Notes: generated by a model from the letters alone, not told the origin. DNA of 64,000 nucleotides from Eubacteriaceae bacterium (GCA_902362455.1 CABIWJ010000005.1:124001-188000); one strand, 5' to 3'. Positions 16,395 to 24,567 are shown, counted from the stretch's first letter. Program-made: numbers and translations.

Positions 16395-16922
16395 CTATAA
16401 ATCATAATAAGCAGCATCTTTACAAATATATCTTATGTGCCATGGTTCATTGACGTATCCGGTGAAAGATGAATTTTCTTTGGTAAAGCTGAATGTAAAA
16501 CCAAAGGCAGAGGCATTCTTCCTAAGCCAGATTCCCTCAGGAGTTTTTTCGAATTCTTCGCATAAGTCGTAGTCAACGCCAGGGCAGGAGACATCGATTG
16601 CAAGACCTGTCTGGTGTTCGCTGGTACCTGGCATTGCTACATGTGAATATGCATATTCACGCCCATGTTCACGAACACTGTTTTCATAGAGTTCTTTTTG
16701 TCTGTCGTATGAACGAAAAGCTGAGATTCCCATAAGATTAAGCCCTTCTTTAAAACAGGCTTTGAACATTTTGCGGAGTGGCTCATAAGCGACTAAGGAA
16801 ATGCATCGCTTCATATCATATACAGGTGCTATGAACGGAACAGGCGCTCTTACTAAATCTTCTGGGATATAATCAGGGGGCAAAGGGTGATACCTGTCGG
16901 TAATATAATGTTTTGTGTTCAC
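16395..16922 (-). CDS. VanY-type D-alanyl-D-alanine carboxypeptidase without visible signal peptide
   Basis: A 175-residue metallopeptidase of the VanY/peptidase M15 family, which trims the terminal D-Ala from peptidoglycan stems. The zinc motifs are clear: SEHQTGLAIDVS (SxHxxGxAxD) and EPWHIRYI near the C-terminus, with SAFRSYDRQKELY before them. Start codon is GTG at 16920-16922 with GAGG five bases ahead. No membrane helix or signal peptide is present at the N-terminus, unusual for an extracellular enzyme; it may act on cytoplasmic or recycled muropeptides, or the start may lie elsewhere. It converges on pncB. Confidence 0.87.
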   Translation of the reverse strand: MNTKHYITDRYHPLPPDYIPEDLVRAPVPFIAPVYDMKRCISLVAYEPLRKMFKACFKEGLNLMGISAFRSYDRQKELYENSVREHGREYAYSHVAMPGTSEHQTGLAIDVSCPGVDYDLCEEFEKTPEGIWLRKNASAFGFTFSFTKENSSFTGYVNEPWHIRYICKDAAYYDL

Positions 16923-17065
16923 ACTAACCTCGATTACATATGAAAAATTATATTTTATATTATTCAGGAAACAGAAAAAGGTGAAAAGTAATGAAAGAAA
17001 CTAATTCAGATTATGTAAGAAAAACAATAGATAAAAATGTGGGGAAGTATAAGAAAAATATAAAA

Positions 17066-17122
17066 TAGCTAATATATTATCTAATTTTAATAAATATATT
17101 GAAAAAAGCTAATATATTAGCT
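17066..17122. promoter_or_regulatory. Paired operators upstream of hipBA
   Basis: A perfect 16-bp palindrome AGCTAATATATTAGCT is at 17107-17122 and a near copy, TAGCTAATATATTATCTA, is at 17066-17083, about 40 bp apart. The site lies directly ahead of hipB, as expected for cooperative autorepression by a HipB-like dimer. Confidence 0.7.
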
Positions 17123-17164
17123 ATAATTATATTAACAATAAGTCGATTTAAAATGGAGATTAGT

Positions 17165-17443
17165 ATGCAAAAATATATATGGGAAACACCACAGGAGATA
17201 AATATGCTAGTTGCAACTAATGCAAAGAATATAAGAAAGAGAAAGGGGATATCACAACAAAAGCTAAGTAAGTTATCAGGGGTAAGCTATGGTTCAATAA
17301 AGAGATTTGAGGAAACAGGAAATATCAGTCTTATTTCTTTGACAAAAATTGCTGTCGTACTAGATGCTGTAAATGGAATCAAAGCCTTATTTACGGAAGT
17401 CACATATAATTCTATACAGGAGGTTATCAATGAACAAAGATAG
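17165..17443 (+). CDS. hipB: HipB-like XRE-family antitoxin
   Basis: A 92-residue helix-turn-helix protein. The HTH is evident in NIRKRKGISQQKLSKLSGVS followed by YGSIKRFEETGNISL. It is expected to bind the HipA kinase and repress its own operon. The ATG at 17165 follows GGAGAT; an in-frame TTG at 17099 lies inside the operator region and is rejected. It overlaps the following hipA by 14 bases. Confidence 0.85.
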   Translation: MQKYIWETPQEINMLVATNAKNIRKRKGISQQKLSKLSGVSYGSIKRFEETGNISLISLTKIAVVLDAVNGIKALFTEVTYNSIQEVINEQR

Positions 17444-18584
17444 TATTAGGTTGGGGTTAAAAACTCTTAAGGTAAAATGTTTTGACCGATATGTAGGAAC
17501 ACTTGCAATGACACCGGATGGTAAAGTGGCATTTTCATATGATGATGAATGGTTAGTTAATGGTTTTGCAATAAGTCCGTTTTCACTACCACTTGAGAAA
17601 AAAGTATTTATCCCCGGGAAACGATATTTTAATGGATTATTTGGCATATTTGCAGATAGTTTGCCTGATGCATGGGGACAACTGCTTTTAGACAGGATAT
17701 TAAAGGAATATAAGATTACTGAGGATATAACTGTTCTTGACAGGCTTGCATTAGTTGGTACATCAGGAATGGGAGCCTTGGAATATGAACCTGATTACAG
17801 AATAATAGAAAATGAAGAAATAGATGATTTGGATTATCTTTCAAAACAATGCCAGAAAGTTCTTAAAACAGAATATTCGCCTGATTTGGACATATTATAT
17901 AAGTTAGGAGGCAGTAGTGGAGGTGCAAGACCGAAGATATTAACACATATTGAAGATAAGGATTGGATTATAAAGTTTTTGGCGGGAATCGATGGCCCAA
18001 ACTGTGGATTACGAGAATACATTTATTCAGAATGTGCAAGAAAATGTGGTATAAAAATGACAGAAACAAGGCTATTTCCATCGAAAATTTGTGACGGATA
18101 TTTCGGAACAGTGAGATTTGACAGAATACCATATGAAGGTAAAATGAAAAAAGTTCACATGGCTACGGCGGCTGCAATATTAGAAGCAGATTTTATGTCT
18201 CCATGTCTGGATTATAGTGTGTTAATGAAGCTTACCCATGTACTTACAAGAGGAAATGCAGAAGATATGGAAAATATGTTTCGAAGAGCATGTTTTAATG
18301 TATTTGCACATAATAGAGATGACCATGCTAAGAACTTTACATTTTTATATAATGAAGATGAGGATTGCTGGAGACTAAGTCCTGCATACGATATCACTTA
18401 CAGTAATACTTATTATGGTGAGCATACGACATCAGTTGATGGTAATGGAAAAAATCCCGGAGAAAAAGAACTGATGAATGTTGGAACAGGGGCAGGTATT
18501 AAGAAATCATTATGTGAAGATATCATAGACGAAATCAGAACAATAGTTGGTGAAGAACTGGCATTTATTAAAAAAGATAATTAG
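17430..18584 (+). CDS. hipA: HipA-like serine/threonine kinase toxin
   Basis: HipA toxins phosphorylate translation factors (GltX in E. coli) and induce dormancy. This 384-residue protein has the N-terminal HipA_N region (LKTLKVKCFDRYVGTLAM), the Gly-rich autophosphorylation/ATP loop GGSSGGARPK at about 150, the catalytic loop HNRDDHAKN at about 290 and PAYDITYSN (metal-binding Asp) at about 315. All catalytic residues look intact. AGGAGG precedes ATG 17430. Its target cannot be read from sequence. Confidence 0.9.
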   Translation: MNKDSIRLGLKTLKVKCFDRYVGTLAMTPDGKVAFSYDDEWLVNGFAISPFSLPLEKKVFIPGKRYFNGLFGIFADSLPDAWGQLLLDRILKEYKITEDITVLDRLALVGTSGMGALEYEPDYRIIENEEIDDLDYLSKQCQKVLKTEYSPDLDILYKLGGSSGGARPKILTHIEDKDWIIKFLAGIDGPNCGLREYIYSECARKCGIKMTETRLFPSKICDGYFGTVRFDRIPYEGKMKKVHMATAAAILEADFMSPCLDYSVLMKLTHVLTRGNAEDMENMFRRACFNVFAHNRDDHAKNFTFLYNEDEDCWRLSPAYDITYSNTYYGEHTTSVDGNGKNPGEKELMNVGTGAGIKKSLCEDIIDEIRTIVGEELAFIKKDN

Positions 18585-18596
18585 TAAGAAAAATAT

Positions 18597-18625
18597 TTGA
18601 CATAGTAAATATGAGTGTCTATAAT
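18597..18625 (+). promoter_or_regulatory. Consensus promoter for the lrgA-lrgB-kinase-gntR operon
   Basis: TTGACA (18597-18602), 17-bp spacer and TATAAT (18620-18625): both hexamers are perfect. Initiation would fall inside the operator at 18627-18643. Confidence 0.88.
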
Positions 18626-18626
18626 G

Positions 18627-18643
18627 AATTGGTACTACCAATT
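18627..18643. promoter_or_regulatory. GntR/FadR-type operator palindrome
   Basis: AATTGGTACTACCAATT is a perfect 17-bp odd palindrome directly downstream of the -10. It fits the TGGT-N-ACCA core typical of FadR-subfamily GntR repressors, and a gene for such a repressor is in the same operon (20681). Confidence 0.78.
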
Positions 18644-18696
18644 TTAGTATAAATATTTGCAAATGAATATTAGAAGTATAAACAGGAAAGGAGACT

Positions 18697-18998
18697 ATGA
18701 TGTATTAATTGTTTCTAATCTTTGCTAAATAGCTGGATATTAAAGCTTGGTTGCAGGTCTATAATAAATATACGATTTATGACGTATCGTGTGCAAGTTA
18801 TATGCCGTCATATGTAAAAGAGCGTTGCAGTAAATCACCGTTCAAGCGAAGTGCGTTTGATTTACTGCAACGTAATAGACTTTGCAGAGGACGGCATTTA
18901 CTTGCACTAGATAAAGGAATTATGAGGATGTTTATTATAGACCTGCAACCAAGCATAATATAGGTATATCTGCAAGATAGAAACAATTAATGCATCAT
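18697..18998. repeat. 302-bp imperfect palindrome in the lrgA leader
   Basis: Nested inverted blocks share one centre: 18697-18716 with 18979-18998 (20 bp, one mismatch); 18745-18768 with 18931-18954 (24 bp, perfect); 18791-18798 and 18802-18809 with 18900-18907 and 18890-18897 (8 bp each, perfect); 18823-18837 with 18858-18872 (15 bp, perfect). The whole lies between the promoter/operator and lrgA, so it would be transcribed as a giant hairpin. Open frames inside are by-products of the repeat. Confidence 0.85.
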
Positions 18999-19008
18999 AT
19001 AGAGAACT

Positions 19009-19380
19009 ATGAAATATTTGCGCCAGTTTTTAATGATTTTAGCCATATCATTTATCGGAGAAATATTAAAATATTTTCTTCCATTGCCCATACCAGCAAG
19101 CATATACGGTATGATGATTTTATTTATAGGACTTCTTACAGGAATAATTCCATTAGAGGCAGTGAAGGATGTTGGTAAATTTCTAATCGAAATAATGCCG
19201 GTTATGTTTATTCCGGCAGGAGTAGGACTTATGTCATCATGGGTGAATTTAAAGCCTGTGTTATTACCAGTAAGCATAATAACAGTAGTATCAATTGTAA
19301 CAGTTATGATAGCTACGGGAAGAACATCCCAATGGATAATCAGAAGAGGAAAGAAAAAGGAGGAAACAAGACATGAATGA
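19009..19380 (+). CDS. lrgA: LrgA/CidA-family membrane protein
   Basis: A 123-residue protein with about four membrane helices, starting MKYLRQFLMILAISFIGEIL and containing the family stretch LPLPIPASIYGMMILFIGL. LrgA/CidA were described as holin-like; with LrgB, homologues in B. subtilis (PftAB) and S. mutans transport pyruvate. It overlaps lrgB by eight bases. The operon also carries a FadR-type regulator of the kind that often senses small organic acids, which favours the transport reading. Its ribosome site is weak, so the leader hairpin could affect translation. Confidence 0.88.
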   Translation: MKYLRQFLMILAISFIGEILKYFLPLPIPASIYGMMILFIGLLTGIIPLEAVKDVGKFLIEIMPVMFIPAGVGLMSSWVNLKPVLLPVSIITVVSIVTVMIATGRTSQWIIRRGKKKEETRHE

Positions 19381-20065
19381 GTTGTTTCAGAACTCACTAT
19401 TTGCAGGAGTTACAATCAGTCTCCTTGCCTATCTGGCTGGCTCTATATTAAAGAAGAAATTCAAATTAGGTATATTTAATCCATTATTAATTTCGATTGT
19501 GCTTACAATAGTTGTACTTGTATGTGCAAGAGTAGATTATGAAACATATAACAAAGGTGCACAGTATTTAAGCTGGTTTCTGACACCTGCAACGGTATGC
19601 TTAGCAATTCCTTTATACGAACAGTGGGAGTTATTAAAGAGAAGCTATAAAGCTGTCATATTAGGAATAACTTCAGGAGTGCTTACAAGCCTTGGTACAG
19701 TATTTGTATTAGCTAAGATAATGGGACTTTCGCACAAAGACTATGTTACATTGTTACCAAAATCTATAACAACTGCGATAGGTATGGGCGTGTCGGAAGA
19801 ATTAGGTGGCTATGTTACAATTACCGTTGCAGTAATCGTTGTAACCGGAGTCCTTGGAAATATTTTTGGCGAAATGATATGCAAAATATTCAGAATAACT
19901 GAGCCGGTTTCAAAAGGACTTGCATTTGGTGCTTCATCACATGCTGTTGGAACGGCTAAGGCAATAGAAATAGGTGAGATAGAGGGTGCAATGAGCAGTC
20001 TTGCAATAGCTGTAACAGGAATTCTGACAGTTGTACTTTCGTCTGTATTTGCAAATTTTATGTAA
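19373..20065 (+). CDS. lrgB: LrgB-family membrane protein
   Basis: A 230-residue protein with seven to eight predicted membrane helices. Family signatures are NPLLISIVLT, PATVCLAIPLYEQ, LLPKSITTAIGMGVSEELGG and FGASSHAVGTAKAIEIGEIEGAMSSL. It works with LrgA, as pyruvate transporter or in autolysis control. AAGGAGG lies upstream within the end of lrgA. Confidence 0.93.
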   Translation: MNELFQNSLFAGVTISLLAYLAGSILKKKFKLGIFNPLLISIVLTIVVLVCARVDYETYNKGAQYLSWFLTPATVCLAIPLYEQWELLKRSYKAVILGITSGVLTSLGTVFVLAKIMGLSHKDYVTLLPKSITTAIGMGVSEELGGYVTITVAVIVVTGVLGNIFGEMICKIFRITEPVSKGLAFGASSHAVGTAKAIEIGEIEGAMSSLAIAVTGILTVVLSSVFANFM

Positions 20066-20089
20066 TTAAATAGAACTAGGAGGACAATT

Positions 20090-20656
20090 ATGATTATAAC
20101 AATTGGACGTAAATGTGGTTGTAATGGTGACATAATAGGACATAAATTAGCAGAGAAATACAATATGGAATACTATAATAAAGCACGCATTTCAGAAATA
20201 GCGAAGCAAAAAGGGTTATATGATAAATATCCTGATTATTACAGTGAGATACCTATGGATATGTTACTTCACACAATATCAATGACTGATGATGACAGCA
20301 TATATATGAAAACACCCAAAAAAGCATTGAAAGATATCGTTCCTGAAGATAATTTTGTTATTCTTGGAAGATGCGGAAATTATGCCTACAAAGATAATGA
20401 AAATGCAGTCTCAATATTTCTGACGGGAGACATAAGTGACAGAGAGAAAGTTATTTCAGATAAGCATGGCATATCTGTTAAAAAGGCACATAACCTGATT
20501 ATGCAGACCGATGACAGAAGAGAGCGATATCATAAATACTACACCGGAGAAGAATGGGGAATGGCGCAAAATTATGACGTTTGTCTGAATGTTTCCGCAC
20601 TTGGTGTGGATGGTGTGGTAGATGTAATTGAAAATTATATAAATGCCAGAAAATAA
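20090..20656 (+). CDS. Cytidylate kinase-like family protein (first copy)
   Basis: A 188-residue P-loop-type protein of the cytidylate-kinase-like (AAA_26) family, common in Lachnospiraceae and distinct from housekeeping Cmk. It starts ITIGRKCGCNGDIIGHKLAE, a variant nucleotide-binding loop with CGCNG where the second window copy (48396) has GSGG. Later motifs are FVILGRCGNYAY, DRRERYHKYYTGEEWG and YDVCLNVSALG. The substrate is unknown. It lies between lrgB and gntR, so is probably part of that operon. Confidence 0.8.
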   Translation: MIITIGRKCGCNGDIIGHKLAEKYNMEYYNKARISEIAKQKGLYDKYPDYYSEIPMDMLLHTISMTDDDSIYMKTPKKALKDIVPEDNFVILGRCGNYAYKDNENAVSIFLTGDISDREKVISDKHGISVKKAHNLIMQTDDRRERYHKYYTGEEWGMAQNYDVCLNVSALGVDGVVDVIENYINARK

Positions 20657-20680
20657 TATCAGAAAGGTTAATACACCGCT

Positions 20681-21358
20681 ATGCAGGAAAATACAACTCA
20701 GGAATATGAAAAGGCAGTTAAATATATTTATGATTTAATGCAGAATGGTTCACTACAGGTGGGAAGTAAACTTCCGGCAGAACGTATAATTGCACAGGAA
20801 CTTGGAATCGGAAGAAATTCAACAAGAGAAGCTATAAGTATTCTAAGTGGAATGGGATTAGTTGACAGAGTACAGGGTTCAGGCAACTATATTTCGAAAA
20901 ATGCAGGACAGTCAATAAGGCAGACAATAATAATGATGCTTGCATTAGGAAGTATCTCTAAGAAGGATATATGCGAATTCCGAAGAACAATGGAGAAGTC
21001 AGTATGCAGCCTGTTAATTGAGAAAAACGTACCGAAGGACAGAATGGATAATCTGAATAAACTGCTTATCAAAATGCAGGATTTAAAAGGAAAGAGGTTA
21101 TCTGATACCGATAGGGAATTCCATAACGAATTGATTATATTAACGGAGAATAACCTGTTAATTATAATTATGGAAGCGATTACGGAAGTGTACCGGGAAT
21201 GGATTGATTATGTCATTAAACGTGCAGATAATGATGTAAGAGAAGAATTAGTTGAATGTCACAAAGAAATATATATGAATATAATGCAAAAAGAATGTGA
21301 TGAAACATTCAGGGCGATTGACAGGCACTATGATATAATAGAGGAAATGCTTGAATAA
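20681..21358 (+). CDS. GntR/FadR-family transcriptional regulator (FCD domain)
   Basis: A 225-residue repressor with an N-terminal winged helix (LPAERIIAQELGIGRNSTREAI cut at residues about 28-50) and an FCD effector domain (about 85-220), where conserved metal-site residues sit in REFHNELI-like DREFHNELI. FCD regulators such as LldR and PdhR bind lactate or pyruvate. The perfect TGGTACTACCA palindrome at the operon promoter fits it. The gene is last in the lrgAB unit, 24 bp after the kinase-like gene. Confidence 0.9.
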   Translation: MQENTTQEYEKAVKYIYDLMQNGSLQVGSKLPAERIIAQELGIGRNSTREAISILSGMGLVDRVQGSGNYISKNAGQSIRQTIIMMLALGSISKKDICEFRRTMEKSVCSLLIEKNVPKDRMDNLNKLLIKMQDLKGKRLSDTDREFHNELIILTENNLLIIIMEAITEVYREWIDYVIKRADNDVREELVECHKEIYMNIMQKECDETFRAIDRHYDIIEEMLE

Positions 21359-21424
21359 GTATCTGATTTGCAAAGTTAATTATGCAATCGTTTAAATAGA
21401 AAATAATTTCAGGAGAGAATACAT

Positions 21425-22186
21425 ATGCTTACACAATTTTCAAGAACAGAATTATTATTAGGTAAAGATTCAATGGAGAAATTAAAGAATTCCAGAGTCG
21501 CAGTATTCGGAATCGGAGGAGTCGGAGGTTATGTATGTGAAGCACTTGTAAGAAGTGGAGTCGGAGCATTTGATTTGATTGATGATGATAAAGTATGCCT
21601 TACGAATCTGAACAGACAGATTATTGCTACGAGAAAAACAGTGGGTAAATATAAGACCGAAGTGATGAGAGACAGAATACTTGAAATCAATCCACAGGCT
21701 GATGTAAGATTACATCAATGTTTCTTTTTACCTGAGAATTCTGATGAATTCCCATTTGAGGAATACGATTATGTTGTAGATGCGGTAGATACCGTAACTG
21801 CAAAGATAGAATTAGTAATGAAAGCGCAGGCGATGAACGTACCGATTATAAGCAGTATGGGAGCCGGTAACAAGCTCGACGGAAGTATGTTCAGGGTAGC
21901 TGATATATACAAGACAAAGGTATGCCCACTTGCTAAAGTTATGCGACGTGAACTTAAGAAAAGAGGCGTGAAGAAATTAAAGGTTGTTTATTCAGAAGAA
22001 ATGCCTACAAGACCGATAGAAGATATGGCTATAAGCTGTCGCTCTAATTGCATATGTCCTCCGGGTGCCGCACATAAATGTACAGAACGAAGAGATATTC
22101 CCGGAAGCGTTGCATTTGTGCCATCGGTAGCAGGACTTATTATTGCTGGCGAAGTCGTGAAAGATTTGTGCAGAATTAACAAATAA
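21425..22186 (+). CDS. tcdA: tRNA threonylcarbamoyladenosine dehydratase
   Basis: TcdA (CsdL/YgdL) is an E1-like enzyme that cyclises t6A37 in tRNA using ATP. The 253-residue protein has the Rossmann motif VFGIGGVGGYVCEALVRSG (about 28-46), the ATP-site DDDKVCLTNLNRQI, and the adenylation region SSMGAGNKLDG. A C-terminal Cys-containing PPGAAHKC is typical. GGAGAG precedes the ATG. It is a stand-alone gene. Confidence 0.92.
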   Translation: MLTQFSRTELLLGKDSMEKLKNSRVAVFGIGGVGGYVCEALVRSGVGAFDLIDDDKVCLTNLNRQIIATRKTVGKYKTEVMRDRILEINPQADVRLHQCFFLPENSDEFPFEEYDYVVDAVDTVTAKIELVMKAQAMNVPIISSMGAGNKLDGSMFRVADIYKTKVCPLAKVMRRELKKRGVKKLKVVYSEEMPTRPIEDMAISCRSNCICPPGAAHKCTERRDIPGSVAFVPSVAGLIIAGEVVKDLCRINK

Positions 22187-22375
22187 TTTGAAAATTATGT
22201 GAAAAATATACATAGATACTTTTATTTTGTAAATAATTATGGTATAAATGAGAGTACGTGTTCGCATTAGTGTGGATAAAATATTAAAAGTAAAGGAAAA
22301 TGCATTAATTACATAATAAAATCTCAGATATATTATGTGATTATATCGTTACGGAACGAAATGCAAGGGATATTA

Positions 22376-23554
22376 ATGAGAAAAAGAATTTTAGCCTTAG
22401 GTCTTTGTATTGCGATGGCATTTACAGCTACAGCATGTGGCAAGGATAAAGGTAAGAGTGCAAGCTCAGGAAATGTAGGAAAAGTAGCTAATACAAAGGC
22501 AGATATGTCAGGTACAGATTACAAATCTAAAGTTACATTAGCTGAATACAAAGGACTAAAAGTTGGTGAATCTACAGTCGATATTGATGAAGCAACAAAG
22601 AAGAAGATTAATTGTCTCCTTATTACATCAGGATATTTTACAGTTGATACAACAAATGTAACTCAGAAAGAGGGTACAGTTGAAGAATTTGATATTGTAA
22701 ATATCGATTATACAGGTAAGATTGATGGCGCAGAATTCGAAGGCGGTACAGCTTCAGGTTCATTACTTGGTATCGGAACAGGTTCATTTATCGATGGATT
22801 CGAGGATGGACTTAAAGGTGTTAAGACAGGTGAAACAGTTGACCTTAACTTAAAATTCCCTGATGATTACCAGAATAAAGATGTTGCTGGTAAAAATGTT
22901 GTATTTACTGTAAAAGTTAATTATATTCTTGGAATCAATGACCAGTTCGTAGCTGACAACACAGACGAGATATATTACTTCTTACACGAATATTTCTTAA
23001 ATGGTAAATCAGTTAAAACAGCAGATGAGTATTATGATGCAATTACAGAAGGAATCAAAGTTTCAAATATTGCATCTAAAATTGTTAGTGAGATAACAGA
23101 TGCAACAAAAACAGAAATTAATGAAGCAGAACTTAATGAATATTTAGATGAAATTAAAGCACCTATTAAAGAAGCAGCAGAAAGCAATGGCGCTGATTTT
23201 GCAACACTTATATCATACTACTATGGATTATCTTCAGAAGAAGAATTTGATGAGTATTATACAAAGATATTCAAGAACTATCTTGTATTAATCAGTATTG
23301 CTAAAGAAGAAGGCATTAAGATTTCTGAAGATGAATACAATACAGTAGCACAGGCTATGGTAGATCACAGTAAAGGAAAATATGCTGATATAGCAGCATA
23401 TCAGGTTGACTATGATAAACAGTCTACAGTAGATGATTTAATCTGTGGAAAAGTTTATTATAAACTTGCTGATTATGTTGAAGTAGTTCCAGATTCAGAA
23501 ATTGAGACAGAAGCTGAGTCAACAACAGAAAATGAGACAACATCAGCAAAATAA
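22376..23554 (+). CDS. FKBP-type peptidyl-prolyl isomerase lipoprotein (trigger-factor-like)
   Basis: A 392-residue exported folding factor. The signal peptide ends in a lipobox FTATAC with Cys as lipid anchor. A FKBP domain (about 105-185) shows VNIDYTGKIDGAEFEGG and GFEDGLKGVKTGETVDL. The C-terminal half is helical and resembles the trigger factor chaperone domain, followed by a Glu/Thr-rich tail. It should act outside the membrane on secreted proteins. The start at ATG 22376 follows AAGGGA; an ATG at 22337 gives a tail not consistent with a signal peptide. A strong terminator follows. Confidence 0.9.
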   Translation: MRKRILALGLCIAMAFTATACGKDKGKSASSGNVGKVANTKADMSGTDYKSKVTLAEYKGLKVGESTVDIDEATKKKINCLLITSGYFTVDTTNVTQKEGTVEEFDIVNIDYTGKIDGAEFEGGTASGSLLGIGTGSFIDGFEDGLKGVKTGETVDLNLKFPDDYQNKDVAGKNVVFTVKVNYILGINDQFVADNTDEIYYFLHEYFLNGKSVKTADEYYDAITEGIKVSNIASKIVSEITDATKTEINEAELNEYLDEIKAPIKEAAESNGADFATLISYYYGLSSEEEFDEYYTKIFKNYLVLISIAKEEGIKISEDEYNTVAQAMVDHSKGKYADIAAYQVDYDKQSTVDDLICGKVYYKLADYVEVVPDSEIETEAESTTENETTSAK

Positions 23555-23592
23555 TATTTGACTTAAATTTGTAAGTAAATATATAAAAAGAG

Positions 23593-23632
23593 AACTCCCT
23601 ATGAATATTTGCGATAGCATTCATAGGGAGTT
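23593..23632. terminator. Bidirectional terminator
   Basis: Arms AACTCCCTATGAAT (23593-23606) and complement (23619-23632) form a perfect 14-bp stem, followed on the plus strand by ATTAATTTT and on the minus strand by a T-rich stretch. It separates the FKBP lipoprotein gene from the convergent hypothetical gene. Confidence 0.85.
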
Positions 23633-23665
23633 ATTAATTTTAATCAATATAAATAAAAGTTGTAA

Positions 23666-24070
23666 TTAATAGTTTGCATGTATTTTTATTATTTCCTTAA
23701 TTACCGGCAGATTATCAAGCGTGTAGTCAAAAGTATCAATCTGATAATCATAGCAGGTAGTATTTAGTGACTCTAAAATAAATCTGGTATGATGCTGTGG
23801 CATAGATAATACAATAGATTTCATAGTATTATAGAAACTGTCCTGCTGGTTAAATTTGTAGGATATTGTAAAACAGACCAATATTGAGAGATTATAATGA
23901 TCAATCTCTTCAATTGTTTTAATCTGGTGTATCTTATTAAGCAGACACATATAGTCATCGTAAGATAAGTCGATAATATCAGATATCTTGGCATGTAGTC
24001 GCATTTTATCTTCAAAAATTTTGATAATATATTGTTGCATTTCATATAAACTTGTTGAATAGTTCCACAT
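23666..24070 (-). CDS. Hypothetical protein, 134 residues
   Basis: Not recognised. The start at ATG 24070 (MWNYSTSLYEMQQYIIKIFE) has GAGGTG ahead; a longer frame to 24148 lacks support. The protein is mostly helical, soluble, with IDLSYDDYMCLLNKIHQI and SMPQHHTRFILESLNT as notable stretches. It is a single gene between two terminators. The composition is ordinary for the genome, so I believe it is coding. Confidence 0.6.
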   Translation of the reverse strand: MWNYSTSLYEMQQYIIKIFEDKMRLHAKISDIIDLSYDDYMCLLNKIHQIKTIEEIDHYNLSILVCFTISYKFNQQDSFYNTMKSIVLSMPQHHTRFILESLNTTCYDYQIDTFDYTLDNLPVIKEIIKIHANY

Positions 24071-24219
24071 AATACAACACCTCTTCTCAAAATAATAACG
24101 CACTATTTCTATTAGTCTAATAATAACATTATTGAAAAAAATCGTCAAGAAATCTGTCTGTTATATTCAACCATATTCAACTAAATACTTGTAAAAAATA
24201 AATTAAAAATGTATAATGC

Positions 24220-24398
24220 CATTAGTGCTGAACTCGAAACTAAAGGAAAATAAAGTTAAGGGCAAAGCCATTAAAGATACTTAATCGTACTAAGCAAACC
24301 GGAATACCGTATGTAAAGGCATTGAGTGCAATAAGAATACAATACTATAACTATAGGATTATTCAGAATTATTGACTCTGCTTATGGCAGAGTTTTTT
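24220..24398 (+). promoter_or_regulatory. Structured leader with intrinsic terminator, class unknown
   Basis: From about 24228 the sequence contains conserved-looking unpaired motifs GGGCAAAGCC (about 24259) and AAGCAAACCGG (about 24293), a closing pair between about 24231 (ACTCGA) and about 24327 (TTGAGT), several short internal hairpins, and then a clean terminator: ACTCTGC (24375-24381) / GCAGAGT (24387-24393) with six Ts. This is the layout of a riboswitch with a terminator, upstream of the TM1266/ABC genes. I could not assign it to a known class. Confidence 0.45.
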
Positions 24399-24534
24399 CC
24401 TTACCAGGAAATTTTGTTGGAATTGTCATGGTAAGGAAAAAACGCTCCGCGAGGATCGCGCTGCGGTGGAGCAGAAAATGTTGCTATAGCAACCCGCCGC
24501 AGGCGAAGAATGTCGCAAGCGACATTCTTTATTC
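24399..24534. repeat. Multi-hairpin dispersed repeat B, copy 1
   Basis: Successive hairpins CCTTACCA/TGGTAAGG, GCTCCGC/GCGGTGGAGC, GTTGCTATAGCAAC and GAATGTCGCAAGCGACATTC. It is about 85 percent identical by eye to 61471-61604. It begins right at the T-tract of a terminator, as does copy 2. The next gene's ribosome site lies about 30 bases downstream. Confidence 0.85.
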
Positions 24535-24567
24535 GTTACCAGGAATTCTATAGTAAATGGAGGAAAA

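Noticed and set aside
18751..18986. Two open frames in opposite strands inside the lrgA leader
   Set aside because: They arise from the long palindrome, have no ribosome sites, and their products lack protein-like patterns.
24228..24330. c-di-GMP-I (GEMM) riboswitch
   Set aside because: GCAAAGCC and GCAAACC motifs are present but in reverse order, and the GAAA tetraloop/receptor layout is missing.
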